A DNA stretch of 46,430 nucleotides from Gemmatimonadota bacterium (GTDB lineage: Bacteria > Gemmatimonadota > Gemmatimonadetes > Longimicrobiales > Gaopeijiaceae), in assembly GCA_003248075.1 (NCBI GenBank), contig QJYK01000267.1, positions 1 through 46,430 on the forward strand, given 5' to 3'. Positions 9,089 to 17,453 of this stretch are shown here, in pieces; position 1 is the first letter of the stretch, and each line of letters starts with the position of its first letter. Under the pieces are notes generated by a model that searched no databases, was not told where the DNA came from, and saw only the letters and a program-made list of their open reading frames with translations. The translations under genes were made by a program, and so were the position numbers.

Positions 9089-9852
9089 CGGGTCTCGCGC
9101 TCGGCAGCGCTGTGGACGTGGCCGTCGGGAAGCGGATAGGCGCTTTCGAGGGCCCCACTCGCGAGGACTTCCGAGGGCGTTCCCATTGCCCGAACGGCGT
9201 GGTCCAGGAGGACCAGCGTGTCCGCGTGGTCTCCGACCACATCCAGATCGTGGGTGGCGCACAGGAGCGTCAGGCCCTCGGCATGCTGGAGGTCGCACAC
9301 CAGGGCGTAGAAGCGTGCTCGCGCCCCGGAGTCCAGACCCGCGGTAGGCTCGTCCAGCAGCAGCAGCCTCGGTCGTCCGCACAGGGCCCGCGCGATGAGC
9401 ACGCGCTGCTGCTGGCCCCCGGACAGCTCCTCGAAGCGGCGCGCCGCCGAGCCGTCCAGACCGACCCGTCGCAGCGCCGCTCTCGCGGCCTCCCTGTCCA
9501 CTGCACGGGGACGCCTGCCGGGGCCGAGGAGCGCCGTCCGACCCATGAGCACCACATCCAGCGCCGAGATCGGGAAGCCCCGCGGAATCACGATCCGCTG
9601 AGGGACATAGCCCACGTCCCCGTGGAGATGTCCCGGGGGTCGGCCGAAAACGCGGACGACGCCTGACTGCGGGTTCAGGAGGCCGAGGACGACCCGGAGG
9701 CAGGTGGTCTTCCCGGCGCCGTTCGGACCGATCATCGCTACGAAGCCCCCCGCGGGAACCTGGAAGGTCACGCGATCGAGCGCGATCCGGCCGTCGAAGG
9801 ACACGGTGACGTCATCGAGAAGAACCGCCGGCGCCGTCGGCTCGGAAATCAC
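9085..9852 (-). CDS. metal ABC transporter ATP-binding protein
   Basis: This 255-residue cytoplasmic ATPase energises the adjacent metal importer. All ABC motifs are present: Walker A GPNGAGKTT, Q-loop region VPQR, signature LSGGQQQR, Walker B RLLLLDEP and the H-loop ATHDLD. The closest family resemblance is ZnuC/MntB-type ATPases. GTG 9852 forms a GTGA overlap with the upstream binding-protein stop, and its own stop overlaps the permease start in the same way, so all three subunits should be made from one message in coupled fashion. Confidence 0.94.
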   Translation of the reverse strand: MISEPTAPAVLLDDVTVSFDGRIALDRVTFQVPAGGFVAMIGPNGAGKTTCLRVVLGLLNPQSGVVRVFGRPPGHLHGDVGYVPQRIVIPRGFPISALDVVLMGRTALLGPGRRPRAVDREAARAALRRVGLDGSAARRFEELSGGQQQRVLIARALCGRPRLLLLDEPTAGLDSGARARFYALVCDLQHAEGLTLLCATHDLDVVGDHADTLVLLDHAVRAMGTPSEVLASGALESAYPLPDGHVHSAAERETR

Positions 9853-10745
9853 GATGCCTCCAGGGCGCGTGCGAAGGCGCGGGCGTTGTAGCGCATGAGG
9901 GACATGTAGTCGGTTCGTTCCTCGAGGTTCGGCCCGCCGAGAGGATCCACGGGAACGACCCGCGCTCCCATCTCGGATGCCAGCGCACGAGCGGCGGTCT
10001 CCGCGAGCTGAGGCTCGGCCATGACGGCCCTGAGCCCTGCTCGCCGGGCCGCCTCCACGAGCTGTCCGAGAGCGCGGGCCGACGGCTCGTGGCCGGGGCG
10101 CTCGTAAAGGCTTCCCAGCGAGACCAGCCCATATCGCTCGGCAAAGTACGACCACGCGTCGTGCGTCGCGATGAACGAGCGTCGTTCCGCTCCCGACAGC
10201 GTCTCCCGGATCTCTTCGTCCAGCGTGGTCAGCGAGTCGGACAGCGTCCGTCCCCGCCGCCGTACGGCCGCCGTGTCCCGACTCATGGGAATCACGAAGT
10301 CGACGATCTGGGGAAGGAGGACATCACGCACCAGGATGGGGTCGAGCCACACGTGCGGATCGCCCGACCCGGCCTCGCCGTGGGCGTCGTCGGCGCGCCG
10401 GAGGGACATCCCGTCGGTGAGCCGAAGCAGGCGGGTGGCGTCCCCCAGACCGCCCATCTCGTCCAGCCAACCGTCGAGACCGCCTCCGACCATGACGAAT
10501 CCGGCGGCGCCTTCGACCAGCCGCAGCTGCCCCGGTGACACCTCCCAGGTGGCCGGAGAAGCACGGGGAGGCAGCAGCGTCCGCACGACGAACTCCCCAC
10601 CCGCGACGCGGGCCACCAGATCCGCGACCGGAAAGATCGTCACGACGATCAGGGGCGTCGGGTCCTGTCGCTGTCCCGGCGAAGGACTGCAGGCCACGGC
10701 CGCAGCCGCCAGGACGAGGGTCCGTCCAGCCGGGATCCCGCGCAT
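9849..10745 (-). CDS. metal ABC transporter substrate-binding protein (ZnuA/TroA-like)
   Basis: This 298-residue cluster A-I solute-binding protein is exported, with a hydrophobic leader ending in AVAC; Cys19 may be lipidated although the lipobox is weak. Retained ligand regions are HVWLDP, the His in IATHDAWSYFAERYGL and the Asp in VPVDPLGG. The first ligand position, normally His in a S/D-P-H-T-x-E motif, is Ala65 here (SPATWEVSP). The His/acid-rich loop of zinc-specific members is reduced to a few residues around 115-125. Metal identity is therefore uncertain. ATG 10745 is 5 bp after the preceding gene. Confidence 0.88.
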   Translation of the reverse strand: MRGIPAGRTLVLAAAAVACSPSPGQRQDPTPLIVVTIFPVADLVARVAGGEFVVRTLLPPRASPATWEVSPGQLRLVEGAAGFVMVGGGLDGWLDEMGGLGDATRLLRLTDGMSLRRADDAHGEAGSGDPHVWLDPILVRDVLLPQIVDFVIPMSRDTAAVRRRGRTLSDSLTTLDEEIRETLSGAERRSFIATHDAWSYFAERYGLVSLGSLYERPGHEPSARALGQLVEAARRAGLRAVMAEPQLAETAARALASEMGARVVPVDPLGGPNLEERTDYMSLMRYNARAFARALEAS

Positions 10746-10750
10746 CGGTG

Positions 10751-11779
10751 TCAGTCCCGTCGAGTGACCTTGAGACGGATCGATTCCAGCAGGGGCAGGG
10801 GAGTGAGCTCGCCGTCGACGATGGCCGCGAGCTCCTCCTCCCTGCGCCACCGGGCCTCCAGCTCCGCCAGCTCGAGCTCGAGCAGGTGCTGCTCCGCGGC
10901 TTCGTTGGCGGCGATCTCGAGCGCGACGGCTCCCGTGCGCTGTAGGTCGCCCAGACGCCGACCGTCGCGGACCACGATGCGGGCCAGATCCTGTGGGCTG
11001 CCCGCCTCCTGGATCAGGCGCGTCGCGGACACGACCCGCCTCTCGGAGGCGCCGGCGAAGTGATGGTACGCCAAGGTTCTGCGCAGGGCCGCCTCCGCTT
11101 CCTGCCCCGTGAGGTGCAGACCCCCGTCCCGGTATTTGCCGCAGCGGGGACAACGGAACGCGAGATCGATCTGTCCCGGCTCGGTGGCGGGCAGAAGCCC
11201 CACGCCTGCCCGGTCGCGGTAGTCGAGGGACCGGAAGACGTGTCCGCACGCGACGCACGCCTGCTGGCCCCGCCAGGCCGCGCCCCCGAAGCGAAACCAC
11301 CGGGCGAGGTTCGTGAACGTGTCCGGCGCGTTCCCCATCACGAACCACATGCCCAGGAGCGTCATCCCTCCCGTGGCCCACCCGCCGGCTACCACCGCGC
11401 CGGCCGCGACCGTCCCGGCGAAGGAAATCCGCTTGTACTGCGCTCGCCTGGAGGTCAGCTCCTTGCCGTACCGCCACCAGGCCTCTTCGGCAAGGTTGGC
11501 GCGGCCGACCCGCACGATCTGCAGGTCCCCGGCGCGGAGCAGCGCGATGTTGTCGGTTTGTGAGAGCAGGCGGGCCTGATCCCGAGTGAGCTTCTCCAAC
11601 TCCTCCAGCGCCTCCCAACGCTCCTCGATGGGGGCCAGGGACCAGCGCTTGCAGGACGAGCACACGGCCCAGAGCCGCCCCCGTCCGGGATCGAAGGCGA
11701 CCCTCCTTCCGAGCGGCAGGTGCTCCAATTGTTCGTTCGGCTCGAAGGGAGTCGAGCAGACCAGGCACCGGGAGTACAT
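10751..11779 (-). CDS. membrane protein with two CxxC pairs (function unknown)
   Basis: I do not recognise a named family for this 342-residue protein. It has an N-terminal zinc-ribbon-like module (Cys5, Cys8, Cys40, Cys43), a Glu/Arg-rich helical stretch (about 50-115), a hydrophobic segment at about 118-149 that could be one hairpin or one transmembrane helix, and a second four-cysteine module (Cys175, Cys178, Cys210, Cys213). The C-terminal third is strongly helical and Glu/Leu/Ala-rich, possibly coiled coil. It is the first gene of the metal-transporter operon, 5 bp upstream of the binding protein, so a role in metal sensing or handling is possible but unproven. Confidence 0.8.
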   Translation of the reverse strand: MYSRCLVCSTPFEPNEQLEHLPLGRRVAFDPGRGRLWAVCSSCKRWSLAPIEERWEALEELEKLTRDQARLLSQTDNIALLRAGDLQIVRVGRANLAEEAWWRYGKELTSRRAQYKRISFAGTVAAGAVVAGGWATGGMTLLGMWFVMGNAPDTFTNLARWFRFGGAAWRGQQACVACGHVFRSLDYRDRAGVGLLPATEPGQIDLAFRCPRCGKYRDGGLHLTGQEAEAALRRTLAYHHFAGASERRVVSATRLIQEAGSPQDLARIVVRDGRRLGDLQRTGAVALEIAANEAAEQHLLELELAELEARWRREEELAAIVDGELTPLPLLESIRLKVTRRD

Positions 11780-11922
11780 GGGTCAGCCTACCCAGCCGGC
11801 CCGGTCGAGTGCCCCGCGGCCCCCCGGGGCGCAACGGTCGTCGACCCCGTGCACCGGGGATTGGCCCCGGCTCTCGGGAGACGAATACATTGTGCGATCC
11901 TTCCATCCCATCGGGACCCGCC
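11780..11922. promoter_or_regulatory. divergent promoter region, metal operon / S9B peptidase
   Basis: This 143-bp spacer must carry promoters in both directions. On the plus strand TTGGCC (11861-11866) and TACATT (11886-11891), 19 bp apart, make a weak candidate for the peptidase. I find no clear Zur- or Fur-like dyad that would link the minus-strand operon to metal control. Confidence 0.3.
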
Positions 11923-14115
11923 ATGCGCATCCGATTCCGCCTTCCGGTCGCTCTGGTCCTCGCCGCCCTGTCGACGTCTGCGCTGACCGCGCAGGAGAGG
12001 CTGACGGTCGAGGCGATCTTCGGCTCCCCCGAGCTCTATCCGGACGCCCTGCCCGAAACGCACTGGGTGCCGGACGGAACCGGGTTCACCTTCCTCGTCG
12101 GGAACGCCTCGGGCGGGACCGACCTCGCCCTCTACGACTTGTCGGCCGGGTCCGGGAGCAGGATCGTCGAGGGCTCGACGCTGGTTCCGGGCGGCGAGCG
12201 TCAGCCCGTCGACATCGAGGGGTACGCCTGGCTCCCCGACCGGAGCGGGCTGCTCGTCTACACGCGCTCGGCCCGCGTCTGGAGGGAGAACACGAAGGGC
12301 TTCTACTTCGTGTATCGCTTCGCCGACGGCTCCCTTCAGCCCATCTCGGTGGAGCAGGGATACCAGATGTTCGCCAAGGCAAGCCCGGACGGCACCCGGG
12401 TGGCCTTCGTTCGCGACAACGACGTGTGGATGACCGAGCTCGCGACGGGCGAGGAGACCCGACTGACCTTCGACGGATCGGCGGACGTCATCAACGGCAC
12501 CTTCGATTGGGTCTACGAAGAGGAGCTGGGCCTCAGGGACGGATGGCTCTGGAGCCCGGACGGATCGAAGATCGCGTTCTGGCAGTTGGATCAGTCGCCG
12601 ATCAAGACCTTCAACCTGATCGACGACCTGCGCCTCTACTCGGAGCCCGTGCCGATCCCCTACCCGAAGGCAGGCGACCCCAACTCCTTCGCCCGCATCG
12701 GGGTCCTCGACCTCGCGACGATGCGCACGACGTGGATGGATACGGGGGACAATCCGGACGTCTACCTGGCCCGCATGGAGTGGGCCGAGTCCTCCGACCA
12801 GATCGTGATTCAGCGCATGAACCGGCATCAGAATCGGATCGACGTCATGCTCGCCGACGTCTCCACCGGGGCGACCCACACCCTCTTCTCGGAGGAGAGC
12901 GACACCTGGGTGGACGTCGACCTGGACCTCACCTGGGTCGAGGGCGGGCGATCGTTCCTGTGGACTTCCGAGCGGGACGGTTGGGAGCATCTGTACCTGT
13001 ACGCGCGCGACGGCACCCTGCGGCGCCAGCTCACCCGCGGGGCGTGGGATGTGGACGCACCTCAGGCCGTGACCGACGACGGGTGGGTGTACTTCACGGC
13101 TGCCAAGGAAGGACCGCTCGAGCGCCACCTCTACCGCGTGCGCCTCGGCGGGGGGGGCATCGAGCGCATCACCAACGAGCCCGGCACGCACACCGTGGAC
13201 ATGGCACCCGGAGGGCAGGCCTTCCTCGATACGCGCAGCAGGAATGGCGAGCCCCCCGTGATTTCCCTCCGCGACCGCGAGGGGGAGATCCTGCGAACGC
13301 TGGTGGACAACCAAGAGCTGAGGGACCGACTCGCGGGGATGGGCCTCGTTCCGCCCGAGTTCTTCAGCTTCACGACGACGGATGGCGTGGAGCTGAACGG
13401 CTGGATGATTCGACCGCCGGACTTCGATCCCTCGAGGCAGTACCCGTTGCTGATGTATGTCTACGGGGGACCGGGGTCGCAGACCGCTGCCGACGCGTGG
13501 GGGGGATCCCGGTACCTGTGGCATCAGCTGCTCGCGCAGGACGGGTTCATCGTGGCCAGCGTCGACAACCGGGGCACGGGTGGGCGCGGGCGCGACTTCA
13601 AGAACATCACCTACCTTCGCCTGGGAGATTGGGAGAGCCGCGATCAGGTGGAGGCGGCGCGTTGGCTCGCCGGCCGGCCCTACGTGGACGGGGACCGGAT
13701 CGGCATCTGGGGATGGAGCTACGGCGGTTTCATGACCCTCATGAGCATGGAGCGGGGTGGAGACGTCTTCGCCGCCGGCATCAGCGTCGCACCGGTGACC
13801 TCGTGGCGCTTCTACGACACGATCTACACCGAGCGATACATGCGGACCCCGAGGGAGAACCCGGAGGGCTACCGGGCCGGCGCGCCGCTCGAGAACGTGG
13901 AGGGGCTCACCGGCAACCTCCTCCTGGTGCACGGCACGGGGGACGACAACGTGCATTTCCAGAACACGGTGCAGCTCGTGGACAGGCTCGAGGCCGCGGG
14001 CAAGCAGTTCCGTCTGATGATCTACCCGAACAAGACGCACAGCATCTCCGGAGACGGCACGCAGGTCCATCTGTTCACGATGATGACGGACTTCCTCATT
14101 GAGCGCCTGCGTTGA
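11923..14115 (+). CDS. secreted S9B prolyl peptidase, DPP-IV-like
   Basis: This 730-residue exported serine peptidase probably removes X-Pro or X-Ala dipeptides from peptide N-termini. The signal peptide (about 1-22, ending LTAQ) precedes an eight-bladed beta-propeller domain that carries the DPP-IV Glu motif in WVYEEELGLRDGW. The C-terminal alpha/beta-hydrolase domain has the triad Ser599 (GWSYGGFM), Asp674 (HGTGDDNVHFQN) and His706 (NKTHSISG). ATG 11923 was chosen over upstream in-frame codons because it begins the signal peptide. The stop overlaps the next gene as TTGA. Confidence 0.93.
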   Translation: MRIRFRLPVALVLAALSTSALTAQERLTVEAIFGSPELYPDALPETHWVPDGTGFTFLVGNASGGTDLALYDLSAGSGSRIVEGSTLVPGGERQPVDIEGYAWLPDRSGLLVYTRSARVWRENTKGFYFVYRFADGSLQPISVEQGYQMFAKASPDGTRVAFVRDNDVWMTELATGEETRLTFDGSADVINGTFDWVYEEELGLRDGWLWSPDGSKIAFWQLDQSPIKTFNLIDDLRLYSEPVPIPYPKAGDPNSFARIGVLDLATMRTTWMDTGDNPDVYLARMEWAESSDQIVIQRMNRHQNRIDVMLADVSTGATHTLFSEESDTWVDVDLDLTWVEGGRSFLWTSERDGWEHLYLYARDGTLRRQLTRGAWDVDAPQAVTDDGWVYFTAAKEGPLERHLYRVRLGGGGIERITNEPGTHTVDMAPGGQAFLDTRSRNGEPPVISLRDREGEILRTLVDNQELRDRLAGMGLVPPEFFSFTTTDGVELNGWMIRPPDFDPSRQYPLLMYVYGGPGSQTAADAWGGSRYLWHQLLAQDGFIVASVDNRGTGGRGRDFKNITYLRLGDWESRDQVEAARWLAGRPYVDGDRIGIWGWSYGGFMTLMSMERGGDVFAAGISVAPVTSWRFYDTIYTERYMRTPRENPEGYRAGAPLENVEGLTGNLLLVHGTGDDNVHFQNTVQLVDRLEAAGKQFRLMIYPNKTHSISGDGTQVHLFTMMTDFLIERLR

Positions 14116-14705
14116 GCGAGATGGTTCTGGTCATCGACAACTACGACTCGTTCACGTTCAACCTGGTGCAGCTCCTGGGTGAGCTGGGCGCCGAGCCGGC
14201 GGTCGTTCGCAACGACGCCTGCTCGGTGGACGACCTACTGGCGATGGGCCCCGAACGGGTCGTGGTCTCGCCCGGCCCGTGCACGCCCGCGCAGGCCGGC
14301 GTGAGCGTCGCGGCTTTCCGGGTGCTGGGGAGCGCAGGGATCCCGATGCTGGGGGTATGCCTGGGCCATCAGGCGCTCGGAGAAGCGTTCGGGGGGCGCA
14401 CCTGCCGCGCCGGCAGGCTCATGCACGGCAAAACATCCCGCGTGCGTCATCTCGGTGGGTCGCTGTTCGGGGGCATTCCCGAGACGTTCACCGTGGCGCG
14501 GTACCACTCCCTGATCACGGATCGCAACGCGCTTCCCGAGGTCCTGGAGCCCCTTGCCTGGAGCGTCGACGCCGCCGACGCGGGGGAGATCCAGGCCATG
14601 CGTCACCGGACGCTCCCGCTCTGGGGGGTCCAGTTCCATCCCGAGTCCGTGTTCAGCGAGCACGGGCGGACGCTCGTCCAGAACTTCCTCCGACCAGACG
14701 CCTGA
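14112..14705 (+). CDS. anthranilate/aminodeoxychorismate synthase glutaminase subunit
   Basis: This class I glutamine amidotransferase supplies ammonia to a chorismate-using partner, TrpE for tryptophan or PabB for folate. The 197-residue protein has IDNYDSFTFNLVQLLGE at the N-terminus, the oxyanion-hole region VVSPGP, the nucleophile Cys83 in GVCLGHQALGEAFGG, and the His-Glu pair in VQFHPESVF. No trpE or pabB lies in the window, so TrpG and PabA cannot be told apart and it may serve both. TTG 14112 overlaps the peptidase stop; ATG 14121 is the alternative start. Confidence 0.92.
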   Translation: MSEMVLVIDNYDSFTFNLVQLLGELGAEPAVVRNDACSVDDLLAMGPERVVVSPGPCTPAQAGVSVAAFRVLGSAGIPMLGVCLGHQALGEAFGGRTCRAGRLMHGKTSRVRHLGGSLFGGIPETFTVARYHSLITDRNALPEVLEPLAWSVDAADAGEIQAMRHRTLPLWGVQFHPESVFSEHGRTLVQNFLRPDA

Positions 14706-14784
14706 GCGGGCGACAACCCCGCCGCGCTCGAAGCGCATCTCAGGGGTGCCGACAGAGGATTGCACCCCCTCGGGAGAAGGAAGG

Positions 14785-15801
14785 ATGAAGATGAAGCCAA
14801 GGGTTCCGGGACGCGCGTGGGCCACCGTCCTGACCCTCGTCGCGTGTGGTGGGGCGCTGGTGGCGGCGGGTCCGACCTCCGCGCAGGAGCGCACGCGCAG
14901 CGATGACTGCAGGTGTGTCGATCGCGACGGGAACCCCATCGAGAGCTGCCGGTGCCTGCGGACGCCGCGCGTGGTCGTGGCCCCGACGTTCACGACGAGG
15001 GGGGCCCGACTCGGCGTGTCGCTCGACTCCGACCAGAGCCGCAATGACGACGCGGTCGGGGCTCGGATCTCCTCCGTCATGACCGATGGGCCGGCGGACG
15101 AGGCCGGCTTGCGCACGGGGGACGTGGTGACGCGCGTCGACGGCCACAGCCTTCTCGAGCCCCTCGACCAGGAGACCGAGGAGGGCTTCGACCTCGATCG
15201 ATCGATCCCCGTGCAGCGGCTCATCGCCCTCGCGCGGGACCTGGAGCCCGGGGCCCAGGTCGAGGTCGAGTACCGGAGGGACGGAGAGTCACACACGGCG
15301 CATCTGGAGGCGCGCGAGCTCTCGCCGTGGGGCCTGCGTGTGCTCGGCCCCGAGTGGGACGCGGATGCGCTGGCGGGCAGGATGCGCGACCTGAGCGACC
15401 GCATCCGGGACCGGGCGCTCGTCTTCGAGGGACCGGAGGGCGCGCGCGGGTTCGAGCTGGCGACGCCGCGGGCAGGGACTTTCCATCTCCGGAGCGGTGA
15501 CCGGGACGTCTCGGGGCTCTTGTGGCGGATCGGCGGCGAGGGTCTCGAGCTCACGGAGATGAAGCCCGGGCTGGCGAGCTACTTCGGCACCGACCGCGGT
15601 GTGCTGGTCACCGAGGTGGACGACGCCTCCGAGCTCGGGCTCGAGCCCGGCGACGTCATCCTTTCGATCCACGGGAGGGACGTGGACACCCCCGCGCAGG
15701 TCCGACGCATCCTCGGTAGTTATCGGGAGGACGAGAGGGTATCCCTCCGCATCATGCGCCAGAAGCAGGAGAGGACGATCGACGGTCGGGTGTCCCGGTA
15801 A
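14785..15801 (+). CDS. secreted protein with two PDZ domains
   Basis: This 338-residue exported protein has a signal peptide (about 1-34, ending SAQE), a short Cys-rich linker with four cysteines (about 42-57) that could form disulfides or bind a metal, a first PDZ domain (about 73-165) and a second one (about 260-335) marked by ELGLEPGDVILSIHGRDV. No protease domain is present, so unlike DegP or CtpA it can only bind peptides or act as an adaptor. A good ribosome binding site (GGGAGAAGGAAGG) precedes ATG 14785. It stands alone, 79 bp after the amidotransferase gene. Confidence 0.85.
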   Translation: MKMKPRVPGRAWATVLTLVACGGALVAAGPTSAQERTRSDDCRCVDRDGNPIESCRCLRTPRVVVAPTFTTRGARLGVSLDSDQSRNDDAVGARISSVMTDGPADEAGLRTGDVVTRVDGHSLLEPLDQETEEGFDLDRSIPVQRLIALARDLEPGAQVEVEYRRDGESHTAHLEARELSPWGLRVLGPEWDADALAGRMRDLSDRIRDRALVFEGPEGARGFELATPRAGTFHLRSGDRDVSGLLWRIGGEGLELTEMKPGLASYFGTDRGVLVTEVDDASELGLEPGDVILSIHGRDVDTPAQVRRILGSYREDERVSLRIMRQKQERTIDGRVSR

Positions 15802-15950
15802 CGCGGACGGGTCCAGTCCCATCCGGCGGGGCGAGGGCGGCGGCTCTCGCCCCTTCGTCGTTTCGGGCTTTCCCGCACTCGGACGCATGGGATAACTTCC
15901 CGCGAACCCGCTGACCCACCGCACCTGCCCCCCGCCGGGAGCCGGCCCCC
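15802..15950 (+). promoter_or_regulatory. intergenic region with candidate promoter for accC operon
   Basis: This gap of 149 bp precedes the TTG start of the biotin carboxylase gene. TAACTTCC at 15893-15900 fits the TAnnTT -10 pattern seen elsewhere in the window. A clear -35 box is lacking; the T-rich TTTCCC about 20 bp upstream is the only candidate. Confidence 0.3.
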
Positions 15951-17453
15951 TTGATCGAGAGCCTCCTCATCGCCAACCGCGGAGAGATCGCGGTGCGTGT
16001 CGTACGCGCCGCGCGCGAGCTCGGCGTCCGGACGGTGGCCGTGTACTCCGAGCCGGACCGGTTGGCTCCCCACGTGCTCGCGGCCGACGAGGCGTACCCG
16101 ATCGGGCCCGCCCCTTCCACGGAGAGTTACCTGCGGGTCGATCGCATCCTCGAGGCGGCACGGCTCTCGGGAGCCCGAGCGATCCACCCCGGATACGGGT
16201 TCCTCGCCGAGAGGGCCGCATTTGCGCGCGCGGTCCAGGAAGCCGGGCTGGTCTTCGTGGGACCGCCCGCGGACACCATCGCGGCCATGGGCGACAAGAC
16301 CGAGGCCCGCCGGCGCATGCGCGACGCCGGTGTCCCCATCGTCCCCGGCCTCGTGGCGCCGGTGGGCGACGTGGGCGCGGCCACCGAGGCGGCGCGGGAC
16401 ATCGGGTACCCGATCCTGCTCAAGGCCGCGGCGGGAGGGGGCGGCAAGGGCATGCGTGCCGTTGCCGAAGAGCGCGACCTTCCCCGCGCCTTCGAGGCGG
16501 CGAGGCGGGAGGCGATGGCGGCCTTCGGGGATGGCGCGATCTATCTCGAGCGCTTCCTGGAACGACCCCGTCACGTCGAGATCCAGGTGCTCGGGGACGG
16601 GCACGGGAACGTCGTGCACCTCGGCGAGCGCGAGTGCTCCATCCAACGACGTCACCAGAAGCTCGTCGAAGAGGCGCCGTCTCCCGTGCTGAAACCCGTA
16701 GAGCGCGCGGCGATGGGCGAGTCGGCCGTGAAAGCGGCGAAGGCGGTCGGTTACGTGGGCGCGGGCACCGTGGAGTTCCTTTTCCAGGACGGGGAATTCT
16801 TCTTCCTCGAGATGAACACTCGCCTGCAGGTCGAGCACCCCGTGACCGAGCTCGTCACGGGGATCGACATCGTCGCCTGGCAGCTACGGGTAGCGTCGGG
16901 CGAGAGCCTCGACTTCGCCCAGGAGGAGGTCCGCCTCGTCGGCCACGCCATCGAGTGCAGGTTGACGTCGGAGGACCCGTTTCGTGGATTCCTGCCCTCC
17001 ACCGGCACGATCACCGAGCTGCAGGTGCCGACCGGTCCCGGTGTCCGCTGGGATGGAGGGATCCATGCGGGGTTCCAGGTGGGCCTTCATTACGATCCGC
17101 TGCTCGCCAAGCTCATCGTGCACGCGCCGACGCGCGGCGCGGCGATCGCGCGCATGGCGCGGGCGCTCGACGAGCTCGTGATCGCCGGAGTCGACACCAG
17201 CACGCCCTTCCACCGCAGGCTGATGGAGGAGCCCGACTTCGCGGACGGCGTCCTCAGCATACGATATCTGGAGGAGCACCCCGAGCTCCTCGAGGACCGT
17301 GTGATGGACGGGGGGCTGGAGGCGATGGCGGTCGCGGCGGCGCTCCTGGAAGAGGAGGACCGAATGCGCCACCGTGCGACGCGCGTCGGCGACCGGGGAG
17401 GCGCGCTCCCGTCGCCCTGGCGACGAGGACTCCCCCCTTGGCGGTCCGGATGA
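15951..17453 (+). CDS. biotin carboxylase subunit of acyl-CoA carboxylase
   Basis: This ATP-grasp enzyme carboxylates protein-bound biotin with bicarbonate. The 500 residues include the N-terminal LLIANRGEIAVRVVRAAREL, substrate loop HPGYGFLAERAAFA, glycine-rich ATP loop AAAGGGGKGMRAV and the active-site MNTRLQVEHPVTELVTGIDI. It exceeds the usual 450 or so residues by a poorly conserved C-terminal tail of about 50. TTG 15951 is the only sensible start. The downstream carrier and methylmalonyl-CoA mutase suggest propionyl-CoA rather than acetyl-CoA carboxylation, but the same subunit could serve both. The stop overlaps rlmD as ATGA. Confidence 0.92.
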   Translation: MIESLLIANRGEIAVRVVRAARELGVRTVAVYSEPDRLAPHVLAADEAYPIGPAPSTESYLRVDRILEAARLSGARAIHPGYGFLAERAAFARAVQEAGLVFVGPPADTIAAMGDKTEARRRMRDAGVPIVPGLVAPVGDVGAATEAARDIGYPILLKAAAGGGGKGMRAVAEERDLPRAFEAARREAMAAFGDGAIYLERFLERPRHVEIQVLGDGHGNVVHLGERECSIQRRHQKLVEEAPSPVLKPVERAAMGESAVKAAKAVGYVGAGTVEFLFQDGEFFFLEMNTRLQVEHPVTELVTGIDIVAWQLRVASGESLDFAQEEVRLVGHAIECRLTSEDPFRGFLPSTGTITELQVPTGPGVRWDGGIHAGFQVGLHYDPLLAKLIVHAPTRGAAIARMARALDELVIAGVDTSTPFHRRLMEEPDFADGVLSIRYLEEHPELLEDRVMDGGLEAMAVAAALLEEEDRMRHRATRVGDRGGALPSPWRRGLPPWRSG

